A DNA stretch of 64,000 nucleotides from JBBRCE01 sp038205115. GTDB taxonomy: Bacteria > Planctomycetota > Planctomycetia > Pirellulales > JBBRCE01. The stretch covers positions 33,617 to 97,616 of the forward strand of contig JBBRCE010000016.1 of assembly GCA_038205115.1 (NCBI GenBank). The letters run 5' to 3'. Both the position numbers and the translations under genes were made by a program. Positions 37,423 through 47,265 of this stretch are shown here, piece after piece; the stretch's first letter is position 1; the number at the start of each line of letters is the position of its first letter. The notes beneath the pieces are model-generated. The model was not told the origin of the DNA. It was given only the letters and a program-made list of their open reading frames with translations, and ran no database searches.

Positions 37423-37926
37423 ATGCCACGCATTTTGATCACCCTGTGCTTGTTACCGGCCCTGCTGCTCACGCAGTGGCTGAGCGTGGGGCAATGCAGT
37501 TGCGTGTGCGCCGAGTGTGATCACGGCGGCGCGGCACACGTGCATGTTGCCAGCGTCACGGCGAAGTTGACAAAACATGGCTGCGGTCATCAGCATTGCT
37601 GCCAGCATCGCGTAGGCCAAGTCAGCGTAGGTCAAGTCAGCGCTGGCCCGCAACACGGCAGTGCGGTTGTCGGCCGCAGCACGCATCCGGTGGCCGATAT
37701 CGTTTATCTTCCGCATTCGCTGTTCGGCGGATGGCTGAAGCAAGCCACGGCGCTCAGCCGCATCGATCTTTCGGGCAATTTGGCGTGCCCACTGCCACGG
37801 CCGGTTACTGCCGCTTCGCTCAACCGGCGGCTGTGCCAGTCTCAGGTGGAAGGCCAACGCCGGTCAACATTTCGGCCCGGCGCGGATGCGCCGCTCTATT
37901 TGCGCACCTTGACGCTGCTGATTTAA
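37423..37926 (+). CDS. His/Cys-rich secreted protein, head of a metal-efflux cluster
   Basis: 167 residues from the ATG at 37423. Signal peptide PRILITLCLLPALLLTQW. Just after it is a cluster of metal ligands: CSCVCAECDHGGAAHVHV and KHGCGHQHCCQH, together with a tandem VGQVS repeat. No homologous enzyme fold. It precedes the RND adaptor and pump genes, so it is plausibly a periplasmic metal chaperone or sensor for copper, silver, zinc or cadmium. The C-terminal part (residues 90-167) is not recognisable. Confidence 0.65.
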   Translation: MPRILITLCLLPALLLTQWLSVGQCSCVCAECDHGGAAHVHVASVTAKLTKHGCGHQHCCQHRVGQVSVGQVSAGPQHGSAVVGRSTHPVADIVYLPHSLFGGWLKQATALSRIDLSGNLACPLPRPVTAASLNRRLCQSQVEGQRRSTFRPGADAPLYLRTLTLLI

Positions 37927-38148
37927 AGCCCGGCCGGCGACATCGCTGACCGAACTGCGCGCTCGCTGCGCGTTGGCGGTCTGGCGACTTCTCAACCCGC
38001 GACGCCGATCCAACGCGAATCATCCCATTCGCGCCGCAAATCCGCCGTAACATTGCCGCCAAGCTGCCCTGGCAGCGCCACGTTTTTTGCAATCACAGGC
38101 CGCACTTCCGATCAGGTTGCTGGCCGAAAAAGAATCGAATTGAACATC

Positions 38149-39555
38149 ATGCGAATTATCAAACCGCTGCTCGGCTTGACTGTGCTGACCGGCTGCCTGG
38201 CTACCGCTTTCCTGACGCGCGGCGCCTGGCTGCCGCTGCTCAACTCAGCGCCGCCATCCGCGGCGGCCGAAGAGCAATCGCACCCGCCGGCCGCGGCGCC
38301 TAGCGAGCAAGTGAAACTCTCGCCGCAAGCGCAACAAAACTTGCGGCTGACGGCCAAGCCGCTCACGCCTGAAATCTGGTGGCGGACGCTGCCGCTGCCC
38401 GGCACGGTGGTCGATCGTCCCGGGCGGAGCGACCAAGGCATCGTCGCGCCGGTCACCGGCGTGGTCACCCACATTCATCATTTTCCCGGCGACACCGTCT
38501 CGGCGGACCAGTCGCTGTTTACCATTCGCCTGCTCAGCGAGACGCTGCATCTCACGCAGAGCGAACTTTTCAAAACCAACAAAGAAATGCAGATGAACCA
38601 AGAGCAGCGCAAACGGCTCAGCAGCGCGGCATCGATTGGCGCGGTGCCGGAAGCCAAGCTGATCGAGATCGACAACCAACTCAGCCGCCTCAACACCGCC
38701 GCGCAAAGTTATCGACAAGAACTGCTCACGCGCGGGCTAACGCCGCGGCAAATCGATTCGATTACCGAAGGCAAATACGTTTCGGAAATCGAAGTCAAAT
38801 CGCCGGCCAGCAGCCAGGAGAGCCGGCTGTTAAGTAGCTCGAATGTGCGGCAAACGTCGGCCGAAGTGGACGACGGCCACGGCCAGGTTTCGTTCGAAAT
38901 TCAAGAGCTCAAAGTCGAACTGGGTCAGCAAGTGCAAGCCGGTCAGACACTGTGCCTGTTGTCGAACCATCAATCGCTGTACGTCGAGGGCCGCGCTTTC
39001 CGCCAAGAAACGCCGCTGATCGAGCGCGCTGCCAAAGAAGGCTGGCCGGTGGAAATCGAATTCATGGAAGAGCAAGAAACCGGCTGGCCGGCGCTACAGC
39101 AATCGTTTGTGATTCGCAGCATCGCCAACACCATCGATCCCACCAGCCGCACGTTTGCGTTCTTTCTGCCGCTGGATAATCAATCGCGGATGTTCTCGCA
39201 AAGCGATCGCACGCAAATGCTGTGGCGCTTTCGGCCCGGCCAGCGCGTGCTGCTGCACGTCAAGGTCGAAAAAATGGAAAACGTGTTTGTGCTGCCTAAT
39301 AGCGCCGTGGCGCACGAAGGCCCCGAGGCCTATATTTTTCCGCAAAACGGCAACTTGTTCCAGCGCAAGCCGGTGCATGTGCTGTTCGAAGATCGCCAGC
39401 AAACGGTGGTCGCCAACGACGACAGCGTGCGTGCCGGCGCGTACGTCGCGCAAAACGGCGCTATGCAGCTTAATCGGGCCATCAAAGCCCAAAGCGGCGG
39501 CGCATCGCCCGGATTCCATGTACATGCCGATGGCACCGTCCACGCCAACCACTAA
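38149..39555 (+). CDS. RND efflux periplasmic adaptor (membrane fusion) protein
   Basis: 468 residues from the ATG at 38149. N-terminal signal anchor (PLLGLTVLTGCLATAFL), then the HlyD-family architecture: lipoyl half APVTGVVTHIHHFPGDTV, a long helical hairpin (SELFKTNKEMQMNQEQRKR to LSRLNTAAQSYRQEL), the second lipoyl half ELGQQVQAGQTLCLL and the beta-barrel/proximal region. The C-terminus has His-rich FHVHADGTVHANH, a possible metal contact. It joins the inner-membrane pump to an outer-membrane channel; the channel gene is not in the cluster. Fourteen bp separate it from the pump gene. Confidence 0.85.
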   Translation: MRIIKPLLGLTVLTGCLATAFLTRGAWLPLLNSAPPSAAAEEQSHPPAAAPSEQVKLSPQAQQNLRLTAKPLTPEIWWRTLPLPGTVVDRPGRSDQGIVAPVTGVVTHIHHFPGDTVSADQSLFTIRLLSETLHLTQSELFKTNKEMQMNQEQRKRLSSAASIGAVPEAKLIEIDNQLSRLNTAAQSYRQELLTRGLTPRQIDSITEGKYVSEIEVKSPASSQESRLLSSSNVRQTSAEVDDGHGQVSFEIQELKVELGQQVQAGQTLCLLSNHQSLYVEGRAFRQETPLIERAAKEGWPVEIEFMEEQETGWPALQQSFVIRSIANTIDPTSRTFAFFLPLDNQSRMFSQSDRTQMLWRFRPGQRVLLHVKVEKMENVFVLPNSAVAHEGPEAYIFPQNGNLFQRKPVHVLFEDRQQTVVANDDSVRAGAYVAQNGAMQLNRAIKAQSGGASPGFHVHADGTVHANH

Positions 39556-39569
39556 CGCGGAACCGCAAC

Positions 39570-42500
39570 ATGCTTGACGCCGTCATTCGTCTCTCGCTGC
39601 GCTATCGTGCGCTCGTTGTCATCCTGGCGCTCGCGACCATGCTTTACGGCGGGTATTTGACCACCACGCTGCCGATCGACGTGTTTCCCGATCTCGACCG
39701 GCCGCGCGTCGTGCTGCTGACCGAATGCCCCGGGTTGTCGTCGGAAGAAGTCGAAACACTGGTCACGCAACCGATCGAATCGCGGATGCTTGGCGCCGCT
39801 GGCGTGCAAGCCGTCCGCAGCCAATCGAGCATCGGGCTGGTGGTGATTTACGTGGAGTTCGATTGGAAGACCGATACCCGCAGCGCCCGCCAGGTGGTGC
39901 AAGAGCGATTAGGCACGTTGGACGGCGTGCTGCCTGCGGGCGTGCGTCCGCTGATGACGCCGCCCTCGTCCATCATGGGCCAGTTCATGCACGTGGGTTT
40001 GCATCGACGTCTGGGTCCGCACGGCGGCCCCCTGTTGCCGGTCGGCAAAACGGGGTTGCTGGCCGAATACACGCAGCAAGATGGCCAATCGCAACTGGCG
40101 GTCTGGCAGCCCACCGATCGCCAGCAGCCGCAGCGCTGGACGGAAGTCAAAATCGATCGCACCACTTGGGCCGAAAAATCCAGCGCTGCGCAAAAATTGC
40201 CGCACAAGGTGCAAATCGAGATCGCCGGCAATTCGTACGACCTGACGATTCCCACGCCGCTGCAGCGCCAGATGGAATTACGGACCATTGCCGACTGGGT
40301 CATTCGCCCCCGCATTTTGCAAACGCCCGGCATTGCCGAAGTGCTGATCATGGGCGGCGAGCGCAAACAATATCAGGTACTGGTCGATCCGCATGCCCTG
40401 CTGGAGTACGACGCCACGCTGCAGCAAGTGGAACAGGCGGTGCGCGATAACAATCTCAACGATAGCGGCGGCTTCACCAGCGAAGGCAATCGCGAACGGC
40501 CGATTCGCATCATTGGCCGCTTGGGACCAACCTCGGAAAAAGTGCTCACCGATCTGGCCAAAGTGCCGCTCAAGAGCAACGCCAAGCGCAATGTGCTGCT
40601 GGACCAGGTGGCTAAAATCGAAGAAGGCTCGGAAGCAAAACGCGGCGATGCCGGCGTCGACGGACAGCCCGGCATCGTGCTCACGCTGGTCAAGCAACCG
40701 CACAGTGATACCCGCCGACTAACCGACGAAATCAAAACCGCGCTGCACAAAATCGAAGCCGGTCTGCCGGCCGATTACGCCATCAACACCGATCTGTTCC
40801 AACTCCGCACGTTCATCGACCGCGGCATTTACAACGTCGGCGAGGCGCTGATCATTGGCGCGGTGCTGGTGATGATCATCTTGTTTTTGTTTCTGCTCAA
40901 CTTCCGCACCACGTTCATCACGCTCACCGCCATTCCGCTCTCGCTGGTGGTCACCACGCTGGTCTTCCGCCTGATTGGCTGGCTCACAGGACAGGAGCTA
41001 TCCATCAACGTAATGACGCTCGGCGGCATTGCCGTGGCGATGGGCGAACTCGTGGACGATGCCATCGTGGATGTCGAAAACATCTTTCGCCGGCTGCGCG
41101 AAAATCATCAGTCGGCCCAGCCGCTTTCGCCGCTGTTGGTGGTGTACCAAGCCAGCCGCGAGATCCGCAGCGCCATCGTGTTTGGCACCATGGTCGTGAT
41201 TTTGGTGTTCTTGCCGCTGTTTGCGCTGTCCGGCGTGGAAGGCCGGTTGTTCGCGCCGCTGGGCACGGCCTACATCGTTTCAATCTTGGCTTCGCTGCTG
41301 GTCTCGCTGACCGTCACGCCCGTGCTTTCTTATTACTTGTTGCCGAACTCACCGGCCGCGCATCGCCATGGCGAAAGCGCCTTGCTCCGCGGACTGAAGT
41401 GGTGCGTGGCGCACTTGATTCGCTTGAGCATGCGGCGCGCCGGCGCGCTGCTGCTGCTCACCTGGTTGATTGTGGGCGGATGTTTCTGGCAACTCACGCG
41501 CATCGGCGCGGATTTTCTGCCACCGTTCGACGAAGGCAGTGTGCAGCTCAACGTGAGTTTGCCCAGCGGCAGTTCGCTCAGCGCCTCCAACGACGCCGCG
41601 GCAGTGATCGACGCCAAGCTCGGTCCGATGCAAGCCACGGCCGCGCATCCCGACGGCGAGATTCTGCATTACGTCCGTCGCACCGGCCGCGCGGAGTTGG
41701 ACGAACACGCCGAACCGGTCGGCCGCAGCGAATACATTCTCAGCATGAATCCGCACGCCGCCCGCCCGCGCGATCAAATGCTCAAACAACTGGTCGACGA
41801 AATCAAACAAGAGCTACCTGGCGTGGATGTCGAGGCCGAGCAACCGCTGGCGCATCTGATCAGCCACATGGTTTCCGGCGTCAGCGCACACATCGCCATC
41901 AAAGTGTTTGGCGACGATCTCGACACGTTGCAGCGATTGTCCAAGCAGATCAAGGCCGAAATTACCGACGTTCGCGGCCTAACCGCGCCGGTCATCGAGC
42001 CGCAAGAATATGTCGACGAACTGCATATCGTCCTGCGACCCGACGAACTGGCGTTTTACGGCGTCAGTCGCGCGTACGTGGCCGAGTTCGTCCGCACCGC
42101 GCTGCAGGGCGAAGCCATTTCGCAAGTGCTCGAAGGCCAACGCCGCTTTGACCTGATCGTCCGACTGCAAGAACCGTATCGCAGCGATTATCAAAATCTG
42201 GGCGAACTGCGAATCGATCTGCCTGAGGGCCGTGGGCAAATTCGCCTGGGCGACGTGGCCGATTTTCCGGAAGGCTCCGTCGGACCGAACCAACTGATGC
42301 GCGAAAATGTTCGCCGCCGCATGGTCATCCGCTGCAACGTGCTGGGGCGCGATCTGGGCAGCGCCGTGGCCGAGATCGAAAAACGCATCAAAGATCAGGT
42401 GAAAATGCCGCAAGGCTATTTCATCGAGTATGGCGGCCAATTCGAAAGCCAACGCTCGGCCACCATGCTGATTGGCGTGCTGGCCGCCGTTTCGATCGTC

Positions 42501-43064
42501 GGCATGTTTGTGGTGCTGTTCATGCTGCATCCGTCGGTGCGGATTGTGCTGCAAATTCTTAACGCCATTCCCACGGCCTTTGTGGGCGGCGTACTGGCGC
42601 TGGTGCTCACGCGGCAATCGCTTTCGGTGGCCAGCCTGGTGGGATTTGTCTCGCTCGGGGGCATCGCAGTGCGTAACGGCATTCTGCTGGTGACGCATTA
42701 CTTCCACCTGATGCAGGCCGAAGGCGAACCGTTCAGCGCGGCCATGGTGCTCCGCGGCAGCCTAGAGCGACTTTCGCCGGTGCTGATGACCGCGCTCACC
42801 GCCGGCATTGGACTGGTGCCGCTCGTGGCTGGCGGACAAAAACCGGGTTTGGAAATTCTCTATCCCGTGGCCACCGTGATTCTCGGTGGGCTAATCACGT
42901 CCACGCTCTGCGAATTCTTGCTGCATCCTGGATTGTTCTGGCGCTTCAGCGGCCGCGACGCAGAGCGATTAGCCCACGACGACCACAGCGAAGCCGACTT
43001 ATTAACCTCCCCGGCGCGCCTGCGCCGCAAACCGTCCTCCCCTGTTTCCGTTTCTGTTTCGTAA
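39570..43064 (+). CDS. Heavy-metal RND efflux pump, CzcA/CusA family
   Basis: 1164 residues. Twelve-segment RND transporter with two large periplasmic loops. The opening MLDAVIRLSLRYRALVVILA, PIDVFPDLDRPRV and VRSQSSIGLVVIYVEFDW are HME-family features. The proton-relay helix reads GELVDDAIVDVEN (about residues 491-503), which places it with metal-cation rather than multidrug pumps; the DD and E positions are intact. Unusually, residues about 150-220, between the SSIMGQ and MELRTIADWVIRPR blocks, carry an extra polar segment. The C-terminus ends in a Ser/Val-rich tail (SSPVSVSVS). Metal specificity (Cu/Ag against Co/Zn/Cd) is not clear. Confidence 0.93.
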   Translation: MLDAVIRLSLRYRALVVILALATMLYGGYLTTTLPIDVFPDLDRPRVVLLTECPGLSSEEVETLVTQPIESRMLGAAGVQAVRSQSSIGLVVIYVEFDWKTDTRSARQVVQERLGTLDGVLPAGVRPLMTPPSSIMGQFMHVGLHRRLGPHGGPLLPVGKTGLLAEYTQQDGQSQLAVWQPTDRQQPQRWTEVKIDRTTWAEKSSAAQKLPHKVQIEIAGNSYDLTIPTPLQRQMELRTIADWVIRPRILQTPGIAEVLIMGGERKQYQVLVDPHALLEYDATLQQVEQAVRDNNLNDSGGFTSEGNRERPIRIIGRLGPTSEKVLTDLAKVPLKSNAKRNVLLDQVAKIEEGSEAKRGDAGVDGQPGIVLTLVKQPHSDTRRLTDEIKTALHKIEAGLPADYAINTDLFQLRTFIDRGIYNVGEALIIGAVLVMIILFLFLLNFRTTFITLTAIPLSLVVTTLVFRLIGWLTGQELSINVMTLGGIAVAMGELVDDAIVDVENIFRRLRENHQSAQPLSPLLVVYQASREIRSAIVFGTMVVILVFLPLFALSGVEGRLFAPLGTAYIVSILASLLVSLTVTPVLSYYLLPNSPAAHRHGESALLRGLKWCVAHLIRLSMRRAGALLLLTWLIVGGCFWQLTRIGADFLPPFDEGSVQLNVSLPSGSSLSASNDAAAVIDAKLGPMQATAAHPDGEILHYVRRTGRAELDEHAEPVGRSEYILSMNPHAARPRDQMLKQLVDEIKQELPGVDVEAEQPLAHLISHMVSGVSAHIAIKVFGDDLDTLQRLSKQIKAEITDVRGLTAPVIEPQEYVDELHIVLRPDELAFYGVSRAYVAEFVRTALQGEAISQVLEGQRRFDLIVRLQEPYRSDYQNLGELRIDLPEGRGQIRLGDVADFPEGSVGPNQLMRENVRRRMVIRCNVLGRDLGSAVAEIEKRIKDQVKMPQGYFIEYGGQFESQRSATMLIGVLAAVSIVGMFVVLFMLHPSVRIVLQILNAIPTAFVGGVLALVLTRQSLSVASLVGFVSLGGIAVRNGILLVTHYFHLMQAEGEPFSAAMVLRGSLERLSPVLMTALTAGIGLVPLVAGGQKPGLEILYPVATVILGGLITSTLCEFLLHPGLFWRFSGRDAERLAHDDHSEADLLTSPARLRRKPSSPVSVSVS

Positions 43065-43077
43065 AAGGATTGTCTCG

Positions 43078-43560
43078 ATGAAATTCACGCACACCTTGCT
43101 GGCCGGTTTGGCACTGGCGGCTTCGACGGTGATCGGCGGCTGCGGCCCCGCCGCCAGCGATAAGCCCAAAACTACGGAAACGCCAGCCACCAAAGCGGCT
43201 GGCAAGACCGAAGACGACGCGCACGCCAAAACGCCGCACGGCGGCACGTTGGTCGAGTGGGGCGCCGAAGAGTACCACGTGGAAGTGGTGGTCGATCACA
43301 CGCGCGGCGAACTGATCGGTTACGTGCTGGGCGGCGACGCCAAAACGGCCACGCCCATCAAAGCCGACACGCTGCAGCTCACCGTCAAGCAGCCGGCGCT
43401 CAAGCTCGACATGAAAGCCCAGCCCCAAGCCGGAGACAGCGACGGCAAGTGCTCGAAATTCGTCGCCCAGGATGATGCCTTCAAAAAAGACGTTAAGCTT
43501 TCCGGCGTTGTCGCCGGCATGGTCAATGGCAAGCCCTACGACGGCACGTTCGAGCAATAG
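43078..43560 (+). CDS. Small periplasmic lipoprotein of the metal-efflux cluster
   Basis: 160 residues, preceded by AAGGAT. The lipobox VIGGC is at about residue 22, followed by a Lys/Thr/Ala linker and then a globular domain with a histidine-containing motif (AKTPHGGTLVEWGAEEYHVEV). It lies 13 bp after the pump gene, so it is the last gene of the operon. It may bind metal or assist the adaptor; neither is shown. A hairpin 20 bp downstream ends the cluster. Confidence 0.78.
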   Translation: MKFTHTLLAGLALAASTVIGGCGPAASDKPKTTETPATKAAGKTEDDAHAKTPHGGTLVEWGAEEYHVEVVVDHTRGELIGYVLGGDAKTATPIKADTLQLTVKQPALKLDMKAQPQAGDSDGKCSKFVAQDDAFKKDVKLSGVVAGMVNGKPYDGTFEQ

Positions 43561-43580
43561 CCGCTCACTTCGGCAAACAC

Positions 43581-43618
43581 CACCACGCGCGAGCGCACCC
43601 TGCGTGGCGCGCGTGGTG
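43581..43618 (+). terminator. Hairpin ending the metal-efflux operon
   Basis: Perfect 11-bp inverted repeat (43581-43591 with 43608-43618) 20 bp past the lipoprotein stop. There is no T-tract, so it is a stabilising or factor-dependent terminator at best. Confidence 0.45.
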
Positions 43619-43789
43619 ATTGCTAACGTAGTTCGTTCCGTCAGGTTGCGATCTTGAGTCCGCCTATTTCGAGAATTGGAATCGTCGCCCAGGCGCATTT
43701 CAAGCAACAAACCGGCTTGAGCCGCACGCGCTGCTGTGCGATGATCGGGGCTGAATTTTGTCTCCGCGTTTTTCGACGAGAAAGTCACG

Positions 43790-43906
43790 ATGGCTCGCTG
43801 GCCCCGGCATGTTTGGACATCGATCTACACTTACGCCACGGTGTTCGTGCTGTTTCCGCTGCTGTGCTGGCTGGCCTACGCTTGGGTCAACGGCTTGCTG
43901 AAATAG
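43790..43906 (+). CDS. Candidate 38-residue membrane protein
   Basis: A short open frame from the ATG at 43790 to TAG at 43904-43906: MARWPRHVWTSIYTYATVFV then a hydrophobic stretch LFPLLCWLAYAWVNGLLK. The basic-then-hydrophobic layout is a single transmembrane helix. CGAGAAAG lies upstream as a weak ribosome binding site. It stands alone between the efflux operon and the EcsC gene. Its small size means the coding assignment is uncertain. Confidence 0.42.
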   Translation: MARWPRHVWTSIYTYATVFVLFPLLCWLAYAWVNGLLK

Positions 43907-43938
43907 TGCTTAGCGGCAGCCGGCGTCATCCGCGAAAA

Positions 43939-44817
43939 TTACTTCGCGCCACAGGCTTGGCGGTAGGCCGCCTGCACCAACTCGTGGCCGTGCAGCCGTT
44001 CGAGTTTCAAGATACCAAAGTGATAGCGGGCTACCTGATTGAAATGGTCGGTAAACGCCGCGTTCACCAGCGCGCCCATCGCCGCGCCGACCACCGGCAC
44101 GGCTTGCGCGGCCGCTTTCTCCGTGACCGTCAGTTCGAACCGCCCAGCAATGGCACCAATCAGGCGGACCAGCGCCGGCGAACTGCGTTTGGTCAGCGAT
44201 TGGGCAATCTCCACCGCGCTGTGCTGCGCCACGAATGCGGCCGCGTCGCGCGTGGCCATCATCAGCGCCAGCCGGCTTGACAAGTAAGCCGACTCGAACG
44301 AATCCAGCTTGCCGCCGTTCAACGCTTGCGCAGCCCGCGGTTCGCCCAAACTCAGCACGGCCAGACATTGCAAGCGAAATTGCGGATCGTTGAGATCCTC
44401 GCCGCTTTCGCGGGCAATGCGGGCAATTGACCGCAGCATGATCATGGTGGTGATCGGCAATTCGACGGTCATACCGGCCAGTCCGAATAGTCCGCCCAGC
44501 GCGCCGGTGGCCGCCGCGGCCGTGGTGTGACCATATTGCGAGAAGAATCGCGACGAGCGCGACGAGCTGGAAAAATCGCTCTCGGTTTTGGTTGGCAAGG
44601 TGCGAATCGCCCAGACCAGCGCCCGCTGTAGCGAGTTCTGCGTAGCGCTGCCGATAATCTCGTGAACCGAGTTAGGCAGCGCGGCCAATAGTAATTCGGC
44701 CGGACGGCCGGCCAGATTGGCTACGCGCATCAAGAAGCCGGGTTTTTCCAGATATTCGGCCGCTTGGTGGATGAACCGGGTTTCGTCGGCAGATAACGGC
44801 GCGGCAGCTTGCGACAT
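43939..44817 (-). CDS. EcsC-family protein
   Basis: 292 residues. Two conserved glycine/alanine-rich segments (GALGGLFGLAGMTVELPITT and AQAVPVVGAAMGALVNAAF) and the C-terminal NQVARYHFGILKLERLHG mark the EcsC family. In Bacillus EcsC is encoded with an ABC exporter; here the gene stands alone. The glycine-rich helices suggest membrane association. The role in Planctomycetes is unknown. Confidence 0.88.
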   Translation of the reverse strand: MSQAAAPLSADETRFIHQAAEYLEKPGFLMRVANLAGRPAELLLAALPNSVHEIIGSATQNSLQRALVWAIRTLPTKTESDFSSSSRSSRFFSQYGHTTAAAATGALGGLFGLAGMTVELPITTMIMLRSIARIARESGEDLNDPQFRLQCLAVLSLGEPRAAQALNGGKLDSFESAYLSSRLALMMATRDAAAFVAQHSAVEIAQSLTKRSSPALVRLIGAIAGRFELTVTEKAAAQAVPVVGAAMGALVNAAFTDHFNQVARYHFGILKLERLHGHELVQAAYRQACGAK

Positions 44818-45049
44818 CGCATTTCCTCAATTGACCGGAAGTCGCGAAAACCGAACTGCCTTCGCGTTGGGCAAGGAATCTTAGGGAGCGGCGCGCGGAA
44901 AAACAAGAACATCCGCGCGATCGGGGCAAATTGTTCGAAATGCGTGAAATCGATTAGCCAACCGGCCGTTACAAGCCATAATGGGCGAACGAATAGTGCT
45001 GGCATCGCTGCCCGCCATTGGCTCCAACTCTGACCGAAAGGATCTGCCG

Positions 45050-46474
45050 ATGACAGACGCGCCCCTGGCCGCCGGCAACGGATCAGCCCCGCAGACCGAA
45101 GTGGTTGCGACGTCGCCCACCCTGCAAGATTTCTGCCGTCCGAATCCCGCCGAGCGGATGAAGGCCGGCCGAGCATGCCGTGGCGCCGCGCCGCGGTCGT
45201 CGCATGCGGATTGGTCGCCCAAGCAACGCAATTTCGATCCGCTTGAACTGCTTGAGAAGTCCAACGGCACGCGAATCCAGGAACTGGTTCCGATTCGCTA
45301 TGGGCGGATGTTGCATTCGCCCTTCACCTATCTGCGTGGCAGCCCGATCGTGATGGCCCACGATTTTGCCACGACGGTCGACAGCGGCCTACGTGTGCAA
45401 ATCTGCGGCGATGCCCACCTGATGAACTTTGGCCTGTACGCCAGTCCCGAGCGGACGCTGCTGTTCGACGTCAATGATTTTGACGAAACGCTGCCCGGCC
45501 CTTGGGAGTGGGACGTCAAGCGTTTGGCAGTTAGCTTTGTGGTGGCCGCGCGTGAGCACAACTATCGCGATCGCGACGGCAAAGATGCGGCGCAAACTTG
45601 TGCGCGATCGTACCGCGAGAACATGCGAAAATACGCCGAGATGCCAAACTTGGACGTTTGGTACTCGCGTGTCGACGCCAGCATGGCACTGCAGGTCTTT
45701 CGCCCCAGCGAGCGACGCTCAATGCAGGGAGTCATGGATTCCGCACATCAACGCAACCGCCTGCAGGCACTGGAGCATTACACGACGGTCGAAAACGACA
45801 CGCTGACCATCGTCGAGCGGCCGCCGCTGGTGGTCCGCGACACGCGCGAAGATTTGCCGCAGATGCTCAAACGTCTGATGAGCGAATATCGCGTCTCGCT
45901 CGGCGACGATCGGCGCACGCTGATTGATCGATTTCGGTTTGTCGATTATGCGCGCAAAGTGGTAGGCGTCGGCAGCGTAGGCACGCGCTGCTATATGATG
46001 TTACTGGACGCCTTTCACAGCGCAGATCCACTGCTGCTACAGGTCAAAGAAGCCGAAGCGTCGATCCTCGAACCGCTGCTTGGCAAAAGCGCATATCACC
46101 ATCATGGACGCCGTGTGGTCGCCGGACAAAAACTGATGCAGTCTGCCAGCGACATCTTCCTCGGCTGGTCGACCGAAGGCGAACATCATTACTACTTTCG
46201 CCAACTACGCGACATGAAGGGCAGCGCCAACATCGAACTCATGTCGCCCGCCAATTTCAGTGACTACGCCACGCTCTGCGGTTGGGTGCTTGCCCGCGCC
46301 CACGCGCGCGCAGGCGACCCCGCGCAAATTTCCGGCTACTTAGGCAAAGCGATGACGTTTGATGAGGCAATTGCCAAATTCGCCGTGCAATATGCCGATC
46401 AAAATCAGAGTGATTACGAAGCTTTGCAGGCAGCGCAAAGGTTGGGGAAGATCAACGCGACCATGGATTTGTAG
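45050..46474 (+). CDS. DUF2252-domain protein
   Basis: 474 residues from the ATG at 45050 (AAAGGA upstream; the alternative ATG at 44981 has none). Conserved DUF2252 blocks: LVPIRYGRMLHSPFTYLRGS, CGDAHLMNFGLYASPER, VNDFDETLPGPWEWDVKRLA and the C-terminal GWVLARAHARAGD. The fold resembles a protein-kinase/aminoglycoside-phosphotransferase-like domain (the GDAH and DFD motifs parallel HGD and DxD), so small-molecule or protein phosphorylation is a guess. No operon partner. Confidence 0.87.
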   Translation: MTDAPLAAGNGSAPQTEVVATSPTLQDFCRPNPAERMKAGRACRGAAPRSSHADWSPKQRNFDPLELLEKSNGTRIQELVPIRYGRMLHSPFTYLRGSPIVMAHDFATTVDSGLRVQICGDAHLMNFGLYASPERTLLFDVNDFDETLPGPWEWDVKRLAVSFVVAAREHNYRDRDGKDAAQTCARSYRENMRKYAEMPNLDVWYSRVDASMALQVFRPSERRSMQGVMDSAHQRNRLQALEHYTTVENDTLTIVERPPLVVRDTREDLPQMLKRLMSEYRVSLGDDRRTLIDRFRFVDYARKVVGVGSVGTRCYMMLLDAFHSADPLLLQVKEAEASILEPLLGKSAYHHHGRRVVAGQKLMQSASDIFLGWSTEGEHHYYFRQLRDMKGSANIELMSPANFSDYATLCGWVLARAHARAGDPAQISGYLGKAMTFDEAIAKFAVQYADQNQSDYEALQAAQRLGKINATMDL

Positions 46475-46581
46475 CAGCGATTCAAGCGTTTGGTTCGAAT
46501 TCTGCTATTGAGCCACCGCTACCGCCAACCCCTACGCCATTACAAGCGTACGCCAATCAACCGGGCCGCAGGCCGCCAGCT

Positions 46582-47265
46582 TTACCATCCGCGCTGCTCT
46601 TCCGCCGCGCTCTTCCGCAAGTATTGCGGCGCCAGTTGGAAAGGGTCGTCGCGGCGACCCGCCAAAAAATGCGCGTAGCCCACGCAACCTACGGTTGCCG
46701 CCTGAGGTCGCCACGTTGCGCGATCGGCAACCAGCACACTCGCCGGCAGTTGCGGCAGCAACTTCTGCAAGCCAGGCCCGGCAACCAGCTCGCCGGGCTG
46801 AAGTTGCTCAAGCCAAACGGCGTTGTCGATGATCTGCGTGGGCTGCCCAATTTCCAAGGTACGATTGCCGCCCATGAACCGGGCCGCAAACAGTTGTTGC
46901 CGCTGGGCATCGATCACCGCCCACATTCCCTGCACACCAGGCAACCAGGCTGTTTGGCGGGCAATGACTTCCAGTGCATCGACGGCAATCAACTGGCTGC
47001 CCACGGCATAGGCCAGCGTTTTGGCCGCCGTCACACCGACGCGCAGGCCGGTAAATGAGCCTGGTCCGCTCGCCACGGCCACCAGTTGCACATCGCGCGG
47101 ACGCCAGCCGACCCGCTGCCACAGCGACTTAAGCGCCGGGGCAAACGATTGGGCGCTGCGTTGTCCGTCAGGCAGTTCGACTTCCGCCAATAACTGCTCG
47201 CCCACCAGCGCGGCCAGACTGCCTTGCCGATCAGTCGTTTCGATGGCGATAATGTTGAGTGTCAT
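46582..47265 (-). CDS. tsaB: tRNA threonylcarbamoyladenosine biosynthesis protein TsaB
   Basis: 227 residues. TsaB is the inactive Kae1-like partner that binds TsaD in t6A37 synthesis. The start IIAIETTDRQGSLAAL and the block VAVASGPGSFTGLRVGVTAAKTLA are diagnostic of the family. The C-terminal region (QYLRKSAAEEQRGW) includes the usual P-x-Y-L-R motif. No tsaD or tsaE lies next to it. Confidence 0.93.
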   Translation of the reverse strand: MTLNIIAIETTDRQGSLAALVGEQLLAEVELPDGQRSAQSFAPALKSLWQRVGWRPRDVQLVAVASGPGSFTGLRVGVTAAKTLAYAVGSQLIAVDALEVIARQTAWLPGVQGMWAVIDAQRQQLFAARFMGGNRTLEIGQPTQIIDNAVWLEQLQPGELVAGPGLQKLLPQLPASVLVADRATWRPQAATVGCVGYAHFLAGRRDDPFQLAPQYLRKSAAEEQRGW

